From positions 27,907-60,308 of the forward strand of contig NZ_JADWYU010000088.1 of NCBI RefSeq assembly GCF_016786325.1: DNA of 32,402 nucleotides. Reading direction: 5' to 3'. The position numbers and the translations under genes are program-made. Origin of the DNA: Frankia nepalensis (lineage in GTDB: Bacteria; Actinomycetota; Actinomycetes; Frankiales; Frankiaceae). Position 1 is the stretch's first letter; each line of letters starts with the position of its first letter. Under the pieces are notes generated by a model. It had not been told where the DNA came from. It saw only the letters and a list, made by a program, of their open reading frames with translations, and ran no database searches. Shown here in pieces: positions 16,309 to 24,009 of this stretch.

Positions 16309-16486
16309 GCCGCCCATCATCGTCGACGGCGCTGGCCGCGGCCGCGCTGGCCAGTTGAGCCGGCCACGGTTGATCCACACTCGTGGAACAATGTTTCGTG
16401 GCTTGGTTCGGCGCTGGGGCCCAGTGCCGGCCCCGCCAAGGTGCCCTGTATCGACGCCGGACATGATCGCTGTTTCTGCCCTCTGG

Positions 16487-16517
16487 GGGGTCGTGAACAG
16501 GTCCTCATCACGACCCC
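16487..16517 (-). terminator. 10-bp hairpin after the hydrolase/membrane-protein operon
   Basis: GGGGTCGTGA and TCACGACCCC form a perfect 10-bp stem with an 11-nt loop, 55 nt beyond the stop of the membrane protein gene on the minus strand. It lies upstream of the GNAT start chosen here and separates the two units. Confidence 0.65.
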
Positions 16518-16571
16518 TCCGGGGCACAAACGGCGATCACGCGGAGCGGGCGGACATTGGCGGTCGCGGCA

Positions 16572-17648
16572 CTAGCTCGAGGTCGCGTGCGCTGGGTCGA
16601 ACGCGGTCACGCGCGGTCGCGGCGCGCTGTCGGACGACAGGGACAGCAGGGCGATGCCGATCATGAAGGGCAGCAGCGTCGTCATGAACGGCGCGGTGAG
16701 GAAGTAGGCGGCTGTCGCTCCCGCGTCGCTCGCCTCGCTCAGCACTGGCACGTCGAACGCGCCAGCCGTGCCGAGGACCGCCGCGATCGTGGTGACGCCG
16801 ACGAGCAGCATCCCGCTCAGGACGACGCGGCCGGCGGCCCGCTTCGACAGCAGGCCGGCCCGGCGCCCGCCGATCGCGAGCGCGACGGCGGCCAGGTGCG
16901 CCAGCGCCACGTAGACCAGTTGGAGAAGATCTAGCCAGACGAGCATGATCGCGATCGGATCCGGCTCGCCGGGCAGGCCTTGCAGGTAGGCGTTGGCCTG
17001 CCAGGCGGTGTCCTCGACGGCGGCCTGGGCGGGCGAGGCGCCCGACAGGATCACTCCGACTCTGGCGACCAGGTTGGCGAGATATCCCGCGCTGCCGAGC
17101 CCGATCGCGGCGAGCGCGAGCGCGGCGGGCGCCCGTCCTGGCCCATCCCACAGCCTGGTGGCGACCAGGACCATGCCGGCGAGCAGGAGCCCGCCGACGA
17201 CGAGCAGGACGGCGGTGTTGGCGAGCATCGCGCCGGGGTGGCGGGCGGTGGGGATGCCGGTCAGGGACGCGAGAGCGAAGACGAAGACGGGCGCGACGAG
17301 CAGGGGGAGTGCCAGGGCGGCTTCCCGGTCGGCGGCGGCCGCCGCTCGCGCCCGGCGGATCACGGAGATCGCCGCCGCGGCATAGACCGCATCGATCATC
17401 AGGAACACCGGGGTGGGAAAGAGTGAACCGCCTGCCTGCGCGCCGGCCAGCGTCACGCCGACCACCCACAACAGGCCCACCTGGTAGGAGGCCACCTTTC
17501 CTCGGCTGCTCGGCGAGGTCGCCAGCGATGTCGCTGGCGGATTCCCGTGCGTGTGGCCGCTCGTCGCGCGGCCGAGCCCCGAGGACTTTCTCGTCGCGGT
17601 GCCGTCTCTCGTCGCGGTGCCGTCTCTCGTCGCGGTGCTGTTTCTCAT
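16572..17648 (-). CDS. Polytopic membrane protein of unknown function
   Basis: A 358-residue protein that I do not recognise. The first 50 residues are hydrophilic and begin with six-residue repeats (TATRDG). Then about nine hydrophobic segments follow, near 55-70, 78-96, 111-130, 142-163, 174-199, 232-260, 274-296, 310-325 and 327-337. The polar loop at 203-230 and the end after 340 are hydrophilic. No catalytic motif is evident. Its ATG overlaps the stop of the hydrolase gene as ATGA, so it is translationally coupled to that gene and probably works with it, under the same TetR regulator. Role in transport or in anchoring the hydrolase activity would be conjecture. Confidence 0.75.
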   Translation of the reverse strand: MRNSTATRDGTATRDGTATRKSSGLGRATSGHTHGNPPATSLATSPSSRGKVASYQVGLLWVVGVTLAGAQAGGSLFPTPVFLMIDAVYAAAAISVIRRARAAAAADREAALALPLLVAPVFVFALASLTGIPTARHPGAMLANTAVLLVVGGLLLAGMVLVATRLWDGPGRAPAALALAAIGLGSAGYLANLVARVGVILSGASPAQAAVEDTAWQANAYLQGLPGEPDPIAIMLVWLDLLQLVYVALAHLAAVALAIGGRRAGLLSKRAAGRVVLSGMLLVGVTTIAAVLGTAGAFDVPVLSEASDAGATAAYFLTAPFMTTLLPFMIGIALLSLSSDSAPRPRVTAFDPAHATSS

Positions 17649-17658
17649 CGCGGTGCCA
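17591..17658 (-). repeat. 18-bp tandem repeat spanning a gene junction
   Basis: Units at 17591-17608 and 17609-17626 are identical (TCGTCGCGGTGCCGTCTC); the third has two changes and a fourth is partial. The array covers the start codon of the membrane protein gene and the last codons of the hydrolase gene, and encodes the TATRDG repeats. Confidence 0.9.
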
Positions 17659-18424
17659 GGCGGGTGGCGAGGAACGAGGCGAGCACGTCCGGCTGGCTCA
17701 GGTAGATCTCGTGGTCGTCCGCGTCGGGGACTGGTACGAGTGGCACACCGTGCTGTTCGGCCAGGCACTCGGCTATCTGGCGGTGCAGCGCGTTCGCGCC
17801 GGCGCCGATGGCGACCACGACCTTGCCGGCTGGTAGCTCGCCCGGAGCGAAGGTGTGCCTGGTGATCAGCTGGGCGTCGTCGCGCATGACGGCCTCGGCG
17901 TTCGCCGACATCCGGGTGACCTCCGGGCCGTCGAGGTCCGCCCGTCCCTCGGACAGGACCGTGAGGGTGACCCGGAACGCGCCCACCCAGTCCTCCGGGT
18001 GTTCGGCGAGGTGGCGATCCCCGGCGGCGTTGATCGACGCGTGGATCTCGGCCCCGCCGGGCAGCACGCCGAGGGTGGCCGGCTCCCACGCGATCGCCTC
18101 GCGCACCAGGTCGGGATGGCGGGCGGCCACGGCGAGGGCGACCACGCCGCCGGAGCTGAACCCGAGCACGGTGGCCGGGGCCGCATGGCTCGCGCCGAGT
18201 TCGCGCAACAGCTCGGCCGCGTCGTCGGCGTGCTGGTCCGCGCCCTTGCCGGGCCAGTCCTCGCGGGTGCTCGAGCCGGTGCCGCGCCGGTCGTAGGCCA
18301 CGGCTCGCCAGCCGCTCGCCGCCAGCGCCGCCGCCTGGGGCGCGAGCATCTCGGCGTCCTCGGCACCGCCGTGGATCAGCAGGACGGTCGGGCCCTCCCC
18401 GAACGTCTTGTAGGCCAGTCTCAT
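17645..18424 (-). CDS. Alpha/beta-fold hydrolase
   Basis: A 259-residue cytoplasmic enzyme. LLIHGGAEDAEM (15-26) supplies the oxyanion-hole HGG, AYDRRGTGSS the usual second loop, and GFSSGG (88-93) the nucleophile elbow with S90. The likely catalytic histidine is H238 in DADDHEIYLSQP. The cap region is short. These features match small alpha/beta hydrolases such as esterases or lactonases; the substrate is unknown. AAAGGAG lies six bases before the ATG. The gene diverges from a TetR regulator across a 55-bp gap with nested inverted repeats, and is coupled to a downstream unknown membrane protein. A defence against a membrane-permeable toxic ester or a signal-degrading function are both possible. 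Confidence 0.9.
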   Translation of the reverse strand: MRLAYKTFGEGPTVLLIHGGAEDAEMLAPQAAALAASGWRAVAYDRRGTGSSTREDWPGKGADQHADDAAELLRELGASHAAPATVLGFSSGGVVALAVAARHPDLVREAIAWEPATLGVLPGGAEIHASINAAGDRHLAEHPEDWVGAFRVTLTVLSEGRADLDGPEVTRMSANAEAVMRDDAQLITRHTFAPGELPAGKVVVAIGAGANALHRQIAECLAEQHGVPLVPVPDADDHEIYLSQPDVLASFLATRLAPR

Positions 18425-18440
18425 CGCTGGCTCCTTTCGT

Positions 18441-18476
18441 CTTACTCAGGCTATATCGAATAGCGGCTAGAGTAAG
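18441..18476. promoter_or_regulatory. Nested inverted repeats between hydrolase and TetR genes
   Basis: CTTACTC (18441-18447) pairs with GAGTAAG (18470-18476), and inside it GCTAT (18450-18454) pairs with ATAGC (18460-18464). The sequence is AT-richer than the surroundings and fills the divergent promoter gap. It is the probable operator of the TetR protein encoded at 18480. Confidence 0.65.
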
Positions 18477-18479
18477 GCA

Positions 18480-19133
18480 ATGACGTCGAGCCGACAGCCG
18501 CGCCGCCGCTACGACGCCAGCGGGCGGCAGGCGCAGGCGCGGGAGAACCGCGCCAAGGTGATCGCGGCGGCGACCCGGCTGTTCGTCGAGCAGGGGTACA
18601 CGCCGACCTCGATCGCGCAGGTCGCCGCGGCGGCGGGGGTGTCGGCACCGACGGTGTTCGCCCACTTCACCTCGAAGGCGAACCTGCTGAAGATCGCGGT
18701 CGACGTGGCGATCGCCGGGGACGACGAGGAAGTGCCGCTGCACCAGCGCCCGGCCATGCGGCGGGTGCACGACGGCGCGACGGCCGAGGAGGTGCTCGAG
18801 CGGTTCGCCGCCGCCGGAGCCGACGTCGCGGCGCGGGCGAATCCGCTGTTCGAGGTGGTCCACGCCGCGGCCGACGCCGACCCTGAGATCGCGGCCCTGG
18901 CCGCCGAGCTCGACCGCCAGCGGCTGGCGGGAACGTCGATCATCGCGGCGTCGGTGGCCGACCGCCTCGGTGTCGGTGGCGACCCGGTGGCGGTCGAGCG
19001 CATCCGCGACACCATCTGGACGATGTTCTCACCGCAGGTCTACGGCCTGCTGGTCGTCAGGCGCGGCTGGCCGCCCGAGGCCTACCGGGCGTGGGTGGTG
19101 CGGGCCGCGGCCGCGGCCGTCGCGGACGCCTGA
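18480..19133 (+). CDS. TetR-family regulator of the hydrolase operon
   Basis: A 217-residue protein. The basic N-terminus (SRQPRRRYDASGRQAQARENRAKV) is followed by the helix-turn-helix, with TPTSIAQVAAAAGVSAPTVFAHFTSKANLL at about 40-69. The rest is the helical effector domain. Divergent placement only 55 bp from the hydrolase gene, with nested inverted repeats between, points to autoregulation and control of the hydrolase/membrane-protein pair. The pump-free arrangement suggests the effector may be the hydrolase substrate. The ATG has a weak TAAGG site. It ends 16 bp from the convergent NYN gene. Confidence 0.9.
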   Translation: MTSSRQPRRRYDASGRQAQARENRAKVIAAATRLFVEQGYTPTSIAQVAAAAGVSAPTVFAHFTSKANLLKIAVDVAIAGDDEEVPLHQRPAMRRVHDGATAEEVLERFAAAGADVAARANPLFEVVHAAADADPEIAALAAELDRQRLAGTSIIAASVADRLGVGGDPVAVERIRDTIWTMFSPQVYGLLVVRRGWPPEAYRAWVVRAAAAAVADA

Positions 19134-19149
19134 CCGGCGTCCACTCGGA

Positions 19150-19935
19150 TCAGCCGGTTCTGGGCTTGGTCGACTGGGCGTGCCTGCGGTCGCGGACGTA
19201 GATCACCGCGGGCTTGCCGCTACCGGGGCTGCGCCGCTCGACCTCGAACAGGTTGATCGCGGTGAGCAGTCCGCTGAGCCTGGCGTGGCCATAGGTCCTG
19301 GAGTCGAAGTCCGGCCGCTGGTTGGTGATGATGTGGCCGACCGAGCCGAGCGCCGCCCAGCCGTCGTCGTCCGACGCCGCGTCGATCGCCTTACGCAGCA
19401 GGCTGACCAGGGCGGCGTCCCCGCTGAGCTGGGCGACCGGCGCGCGTGGCGCCGGCCGGGGAGCCTCGTCAGGCGCGGTGGCCAGCGGCTCGGGGTGGGC
19501 GAGGTTCTCGACGTAGATGAACTTGTCGCACGCCGCGCGAAACGACATCGGGGTCTTGCGCTCCCCGAATCCGTACACCGTCTTCCCGGACTCCCGTAGC
19601 CGCTGGGCGAGCCGGGTGAAGTCGCTGTCGCTGGACACGAGGCAGAACCCGTCGAAGCGGCCCGAGTACAGGAGGTCCATCGCGTCGATCACCATCGCCG
19701 CGTCCGTCGCGTTCTTCCCGCTGGTATAGGCGAACTGCTGGATCGGCTGGATCGACTGCGCCAGCAACTGGTCCTTCCACCCCCGCAGGCTCGGCCCGGT
19801 CCAGTCCCCGTAGGCACGCTTCACGAACGCAGTGCCGAACGTCGCGACCTCCGCCAGCAGTCCCTCGACATTGGCGGGCGAGGCGTTGTCCGCGTCGATC
19901 AGCACCGCGAGCCGCGCCGTGTTCTCGTTCGCCAT
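19150..19935 (-). CDS. NYN (PIN-like) domain protein with LOTUS/OST-HTH domain
   Basis: A 261-residue protein starting at ATG 19935, chosen over an ATG 33 nt upstream because GAGGGGT lies at correct spacing. The NYN nuclease fold (about 8-145) shows LAVLIDADNAS with D14 and D16, TDAAMVIDAMDLL with D78, and CLVSSDSDFTRL with D103 and D105, the acidic cluster that binds Mg2+ in LabA/PIN-like RNases. An Ala/Pro linker (150-168) leads to a LOTUS/OST-HTH domain (about 170-248: LVSLLRKAIDAAS...GHARLSGLLTAINLFEVERR), which binds RNA in related proteins. Both halves together suggest an RNA-directed or RNA-binding nuclease. The architecture is widespread, and its role in bacteria is poorly known. Confidence 0.9.
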   Translation of the reverse strand: MANENTARLAVLIDADNASPANVEGLLAEVATFGTAFVKRAYGDWTGPSLRGWKDQLLAQSIQPIQQFAYTSGKNATDAAMVIDAMDLLYSGRFDGFCLVSSDSDFTRLAQRLRESGKTVYGFGERKTPMSFRAACDKFIYVENLAHPEPLATAPDEAPRPAPRAPVAQLSGDAALVSLLRKAIDAASDDDGWAALGSVGHIITNQRPDFDSRTYGHARLSGLLTAINLFEVERRSPGSGKPAVIYVRDRRHAQSTKPRTG

Positions 19936-20231
19936 GCGTACCCCTCGTCGTCGTGGGCCCATGGCCACGCGGTGGTGCGGCCGACCTCAACGGGATCATC
20001 CACGACGAGCGCGACCGAGGACCAGTTCGAACGATCACATGGCGGTCTGGGTGGGTCCGCGACGCCCCTGCCGCTGGTTGACCGGGTTACTCCTCGACCG
20101 GGATGCGCGACTGGGTGACCGGCACGTGGTGGTCCCACCGGGACCTGCCCGACCCGGCGAGCGCGGGGATCTCCAACCCGCGCGCCAAGGATCTCTCGAC
20201 GTCCCTTGTGAGGCAAGGTACTGTGTAAGGC

Positions 20232-20573
20232 ATGGAGTCACCCACAGGGCTGTCGACCGCGCTACGGCGCGGCACCCTGGAGTTCTGCGTGCTCGCCCTT
20301 CTGGAGAACGGCGAACTGTACAGCCTGGAGTTGGTACAACGGCTGGGGAGTGAGCAGACGCTTACCACCAGCGAAGGCACCCTGTATCCCTTGCTGTCCC
20401 GGCTCCGGCGCGCTGGTTGGGTTACCACGACCTGGCAGGAAGCGCCCAATGGGCCGCCGCGTCGGTATTACACCCTCGCCGCCAGTGGGAAGGCCGCGCT
20501 CGGGCATTTCCGAGCAGAGTGGGTCGCCTTCCGCGACACGGTTGACCGACTTGTCGGAACGGATCCGAAATGA
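20232..20573 (+). CDS. PadR-family transcriptional regulator
   Basis: A 113-residue winged-helix protein: RRGTLEFCVLALLENGELYSLELVQRLG, then TTSEGTLYPLLSRLRRAGWVTTTW and PRRYYTLAASGKAALGHF, the full PadR domain with a short C-terminal dimerisation helix. AAGG lies 4 bases before the ATG. The 296-bp stretch upstream has no gene and no obvious PadR operator, although GTACTGTGTAAGG just before the start is the AT-richest part. It overlaps the next gene by 4 nt (ATGA), a classic PadR/HAAS membrane-protein pair. Ligand or signal unknown; PadR repressors often control their own operon. Confidence 0.92.
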   Translation: MESPTGLSTALRRGTLEFCVLALLENGELYSLELVQRLGSEQTLTTSEGTLYPLLSRLRRAGWVTTTWQEAPNGPPRRYYTLAASGKAALGHFRAEWVAFRDTVDRLVGTDPK

Positions 20574-21010
20574 GCACCCAAGCGAACACCCTCGACCGGC
20601 TTGTCGTCAGCTACCTGGACTCGGTCGACCGCGCCCTGACCGGCGTGCCCGAAGTCCACCGCGCGGAGCTGCTGAGCGACCTCAGCGACCACATCGCCGC
20701 GGAACGCGCCGCCTTGGACGTACCGAACGAGGCCGCTCTGCGGGCCATCCTCGACCGCCTTGGCGATCCCGCCACCTTGGCCGCCGAGGCGCGGCTCATC
20801 GACGGCGGCCCGGCGACGCCGCCCATCAGCCAGCCGGTGGCCGAACGATCCGGGAGACGTCGGCCCGGCCGGCCAGTCTGGATTCTGGTCGGCCTCGGCC
20901 TGGCACTGTTGATCGTCATGGTGTTCGGTTTCGCCGTCGTGTCGACCAGCGGTGAATCCGCGCCGGCACCCTCATCGACGGCCCCGCCTCTCCCACCGCC
21001 ACCCCGGTAG
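20570..21010 (+). CDS. HAAS-domain membrane protein partnered with PadR
   Basis: A 146-residue protein. Residues 8-75 are the helical HAAS signalling domain (LVVSYLDSVDRALTGVP...ELLSDLSDHIAAERA...ILDRLGDPATLAAEA), and residues 103-125 a single membrane helix after a basic GRRRPGRP stretch. The C-terminal 20 residues are Ser/Pro-rich and outside the cell. HAAS proteins accompany PadR regulators and couple membrane or envelope state to the regulator. The start overlaps the PadR stop, so the two are produced together. Confidence 0.85.
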   Translation: MSTQANTLDRLVVSYLDSVDRALTGVPEVHRAELLSDLSDHIAAERAALDVPNEAALRAILDRLGDPATLAAEARLIDGGPATPPISQPVAERSGRRRPGRPVWILVGLGLALLIVMVFGFAVVSTSGESAPAPSSTAPPLPPPPR

Positions 21011-21035
21011 CGGCGCGCCCCAGCCACCGCGGTAG

Positions 21036-21073
21036 GGGGCCGCCGCTCTGGTTCGCGGGGCCGCCGCTCTGGT
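21036..21073. repeat. 17-bp direct repeat
   Basis: GGGGCCGCCGCTCTGGT occurs at 21036-21052 and 21057-21073, after the HAAS gene and about 170 bases before rtcB. Meaning unknown. Confidence 0.85.
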
Positions 21074-21140
21074 CGTTCGCTGGCGCCGAAAAGCGTTTGC
21101 CGGGCGCGGTGGGTTCCGGGAAGGTATGCGCATGACGCTC

Positions 21141-21206
21141 TGACCGACGGCAACCAGTTACTTCCAGGCTCCACGGCGCCGATCCGCGCCGTGACGCTGT
21201 CGGTCA
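21141..21206 (+). promoter_or_regulatory. Two-stem structured leader upstream of rtcB
   Basis: TGACCGAC (21141-21148) pairs with GTCGGTCA (21199-21206), and inside it CACGGCGC (21172-21179) pairs with GCGCCGTG (21186-21193) around a 6-nt loop. Both stems are perfect 8-bp inverted repeats, nested, with a 23-nt single-stranded strand between the left arms. The structure ends 33 nt before the rtcB start. I know no riboswitch of this shape. Confidence 0.5.
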
Positions 21207-21239
21207 CCATCCCTCCCCCGAGGAAGTAGAGCGTTCTTC

Positions 21240-22466
21240 GTGTCTCAGCTGCCCGCGGGCCAGGAAGCTGGTCAGGCCTCCGGCACGGCCAAGGACTCGG
21301 CGACGGTTGCCGTGTTCGCGTCTGACGCGAGTTGGATCGAGTCCGACGCCCTTGTGCAGTGCCACCAGGTCGCCGCCCTCGACGGCATGGTTCATGTCGC
21401 CGCGATGCCGGACCTCCATCCCGGCAAGGGCGCCCCGATCGGCGCGGCGATGGCGTCGACCGTGCTGTACCCATTCCTGGTGGGCTCCGACATTGGCTGC
21501 GGCATCGCCGTGTTTCCGCTGCGGCTCGGCCGGGTCGTGCCGGACAGGCTCGCCGCCCGGTTCCCCGACCTCGACCGCCCGCTGGATCCCGGCAACGAGA
21601 CGGACGCCCCGGCCTTCGACGCCGTCGGCGACGACATTCCCGCCGGCCACCTCGAGGGTCTCGGGACGGTCGGCCGGGGCAACCACTTCGTGGAGCTGGC
21701 GCGCGTCGACACCGTCGAGGAACCCGGTCACGCGGGCCGACTCGGGCTAGCCGCCGGTGACGTCGTCCTCCTCGTCCACAGCGGTTCGCGCGGGCTGGGT
21801 GAGCGGATCCTGCGGGAGCACACGGCGGCCCACGGCGCTGGCCCCGCTCCGGACCCCGCCGCCTACCTGGCGGCGCACGACGCGGCCGTGCGCTGGGGTG
21901 CCCTCAACCGCCGGCTGCTGGCGGCCCGGGTCGCCCACGCCCTGGGAGCCGAGCTCGCCGAGCCGATCGTCGACCAGTGCCACAACCTGGTCGAGGTCCG
22001 CGACGGCACCTACCTGCACCGCAAGGGAGCGGCGCCGGGCGACGGCCGCGACGTGCTCGTCGCCGGCACACGGGGCACCCGTTCCTACCTCGTCGCCGCG
22101 CACGCCGGGGCGCGGGCCAACTACTCCGTGGCGCACGGCGCCGGCCGCAAGATGTCGCGTGCCGACGCGCTGCGCCGGGGCCGGGCCAAGCACACGGTCG
22201 ACGAGCTGCGCCGCACGCCGGTCGGATCGCTGGTGGTCTGCGGCGACCGCCAACTGCTGTTCGAGGAGGCACCGACCGCGTACAAACGAGTCGAGCAGGT
22301 GATCGGAGACCTCGTCGCCCACGACCTGGCGACGCCCGTGGCCACCACACTGCCGCTGGTCACGTACAAGACGCCCGACCGCGCGGCCCCGCACCGACGG
22401 GACCGCCGGGCGGGCATGACGGGTAGAAGCTCGCGGGGCAGGCCGACCGGCTGGCGACCGGCCTGA
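21240..22466 (+). CDS. rtcB: RtcB-family RNA ligase
   Basis: A 408-residue protein with all RtcB hallmarks: MPDLHPGKGAPIGA, GSDIGCG (C87), GRGNHFVEL (H149), LVHSGSRGLG (H180), CHNLVEV (H248), GTRGTRSYLV, VAHGAGRKMSR (H299) and YKRVEQVIGDL. C87, H149, H180 and H248 match the Mn2+ ligands and H299 the guanylated histidine of characterised RtcB. The enzyme joins RNA 2',3'-cyclic phosphate or 3'-phosphate ends to 5'-OH ends with GTP, repairing or splicing cut RNA. It is in the shorter, stand-alone size class. No archease or RtcA gene adjoins. The start is GTG with a GAGGAAG site about 13 nt away, which is longer than ideal. The last 25 residues are Arg-rich and probably not part of the fold. Confidence 0.93.
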   Translation: MSQLPAGQEAGQASGTAKDSATVAVFASDASWIESDALVQCHQVAALDGMVHVAAMPDLHPGKGAPIGAAMASTVLYPFLVGSDIGCGIAVFPLRLGRVVPDRLAARFPDLDRPLDPGNETDAPAFDAVGDDIPAGHLEGLGTVGRGNHFVELARVDTVEEPGHAGRLGLAAGDVVLLVHSGSRGLGERILREHTAAHGAGPAPDPAAYLAAHDAAVRWGALNRRLLAARVAHALGAELAEPIVDQCHNLVEVRDGTYLHRKGAAPGDGRDVLVAGTRGTRSYLVAAHAGARANYSVAHGAGRKMSRADALRRGRAKHTVDELRRTPVGSLVVCGDRQLLFEEAPTAYKRVEQVIGDLVAHDLATPVATTLPLVTYKTPDRAAPHRRDRRAGMTGRSSRGRPTGWRPA

Positions 22467-22504
22467 ACCTCCTCGGCTTCGCCCTCACGGACGTCCGTGC
22501 CGCG

Positions 22505-22543
22505 CTGCCACCCTGACCGCGCACCACCGGTGCCGGGTGGCAG
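22505..22543. terminator. Hairpin between rtcB and cupin genes
   Basis: CTGCCACCC (22505-22513) pairs with GGGTGGCAG (22535-22543), with an inner stem GCACC (22521-22525) / GGTGC (22529-22533). It lies between the convergent rtcB and cupin genes and can serve both strands. Confidence 0.65.
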
Positions 22544-22579
22544 GCCGGCGGAGCCGCGCCCGGCCGCACGCCCGCGAGG

Positions 22580-22966
22580 TTACGATCGGGCGCTCCCCGA
22601 GGCCTTCGCATACTCGGTGGCCTGACTTCCAACATCGATCATGACGCACGGCTCATCCCCGACCACCCAGGCGTCGTGACCGGGCGGGCACAGCATTGCG
22701 TCACCTGCACCGAGGTCCGCGCTCGAACCATCGCGCATCTCGATGTGCAGCCGGCCGGAAACTATGTAGCCGAAGTGCTCGAATTCGCACAGCTCGGTGC
22801 CGGCGATCGGGCGCACCGACTCGGACCAGCGCCAGCCGGGCTCGAACACGGCGCGGTCGATGCCGTGCCCGGCGACCGACACGACGTCCACGTGACCGCC
22901 AGGAATGTCGCGACGCTCGTCAGGCCGGTCGAGGCTGCGCACGGCAACCTTCGTCATCGTCGCCAT
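22580..22966 (-). CDS. Single-domain cupin protein
   Basis: A 128-residue protein starting at ATG 22966, with GAAGGGAG six bases upstream; a second ATG lies three codons later. A frame open further upstream is noncoding in look. Residues 40-110 form a cupin barrel: RAVFEPGWRWSESVRPI, then EFEHFGYIVSGRLHIEMRDGS and GAGDAMLCPPGHDAWVVGDEPCVMID. Of the usual metal ligands only H64 and H97 stand out, and the first motif has Glu/Phe in place of the HxH, so metal binding is uncertain. Function unknown. It lies in the same direction as the GntR gene, 380 bp downstream, so a link to the catabolic cluster is possible but unproven. Confidence 0.85.
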   Translation of the reverse strand: MATMTKVAVRSLDRPDERRDIPGGHVDVVSVAGHGIDRAVFEPGWRWSESVRPIAGTELCEFEHFGYIVSGRLHIEMRDGSSADLGAGDAMLCPPGHDAWVVGDEPCVMIDVGSQATEYAKASGSARS

Positions 22967-23346
22967 CGTCGACTCCCTTCGTCGTGCCGTGGGCGGATGC
23001 TGGATCCCCGTCTCCTCTGGGTGTTCCCGGTCGCCCGCTTGACCGCACCCGTGAGCGGCCGCGAACACAGGCGGAGCGGGGCGGTTCGTTCTGGCTTGTC
23101 CCCCCTGCGGCCTCCGCGGTCGCGGACAGGTGGGAGCCCCGCGGGTGAGGGCCGAGTGATCTCGCTCTCCCCGGCAGTTCAGGTGTCTCTCGTGGACTCG
23201 GGATCGTCGCGCGCAGGAGCCGTGCGGCGAACTTCTCGGCTTCGATCCCGTCGACCCTGTCGACCCTGTCGACCTTGCCAGACGGGTGCCTCCCGCCTGC
23301 AACGAACGGTCATCGCCGAACCTGACGGAGACGCCGAACGATCGCG
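22967..23346. other. Gap between GntR and cupin genes, with 9-bp repeats
   Basis: No gene seen in 380 bases. Three 9-bp copies of C(C/T)GTCGACC run from 23248 to 23274, each with a GTCGAC palindrome. No clear terminator or promoter for either neighbour was found. Confidence 0.5.
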
Positions 23347-24009
23347 TCAGCCGCTGCCCACCTCGTGCATGGGAGCCAGGTGCCGGTAGAGGGCCTCGTC
23401 CCGATCGACGTCATGCACCATGTGCATGGCGGCTGCCCGTTCGTCACCGCGGAGGATTGCGTCGACGATCTCGGCATGGTGCGCCCACGACATCGTGGAA
23501 CGCTCCTCGACGTCGACCTCGAACATCCAGCGGACCTTGCTGCGGATGGTGCGCAGGAGTTCGACCAGCTCGCCGTTGCCCGAACCGACGGCGACCAGAT
23601 CATGGAACCGGTCGATGAGCGCCGGCAGCTCCGAGTACCGTCGCTCGGCGGTCGCGGCCGTGCCCAGTTCCACCAGGTGGGCCAGCTCCGTGGCCGCGGA
23701 CCCACCCCGACGCCTGGCGGCGAGCTGGGCCGCCAACACCTCGAGGTTGCTCCTGATCGCCATGAGTTCGAGTGCGCGTCGCGGCGAGGGCGTGGCCACC
23801 GTCGCGCCGCGGCGCGGCGTGAGCACCAGGAAGCCCTCCTGCGCCAGCCGCTGAAGCGCCTCCCGTACCGGAACCCGCGACACCCCGTGCTCGCTCGCGA
23901 TCCGCTCCTCGCGGATCCGCTCCCCGGGCCGCAACGCCCCTGCCACGATCTCGGAACGCAGCGCGGCCGCGATCGTGTCACGGAGAAGCTGAGGACCATC
24001 AGCAGACAT
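23347..24009 (-). CDS. GntR-family regulator, FadR/FCD type
   Basis: A 220-residue protein from ATG 24009; GTG 24018 is an alternative. The N-terminal winged helix runs LRSEIVAGALRPGERIREERIASEHGVSRVPVREALQRLAQEGFLVLTPRRGATV. The helical FCD domain follows, with ALIDRFHDLVAVGSGNGEL and ending in HHAEIVDAILRGDERAAAMHMVHDV, whose histidines (H-x-H and late H) are the metal/ligand-binding set of this family. It diverges from the ABC transporter/amidohydrolase operon and is its probable repressor, with a small acid, amide or heterocycle as effector. Two GTATAC-centred sites at the operon start are candidate operators. Confidence 0.9.
   Translation of the reverse strand: MSADGPQLLRDTIAAALRSEIVAGALRPGERIREERIASEHGVSRVPVREALQRLAQEGFLVLTPRRGATVATPSPRRALELMAIRSNLEVLAAQLAARRRGGSAATELAHLVELGTAATAERRYSELPALIDRFHDLVAVGSGNGELVELLRTIRSKVRWMFEVDVEERSTMSWAHHAEIVDAILRGDERAAAMHMVHDVDRDEALYRHLAPMHEVGSG

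Noticed and set aside
16309-16527. N-terminal extension of the GNAT protein
   Set aside because: It crosses a perfect hairpin terminator, has random-looking residues, and the family starts near the ATG at 16308.
19133-19158. ACCGGC/GCCGGT inverted repeat between TetR and NYN genes as terminator
   Set aside because: The stem is only 6 bp, overlaps both stop codons and is expected by chance in such GC-rich DNA.
22967-23302. N-terminal extension of the cupin protein
   Set aside because: The extension is low-complexity and includes a stretch coded by 9-bp repeats; a good ribosome site precedes the internal ATG at 22966.
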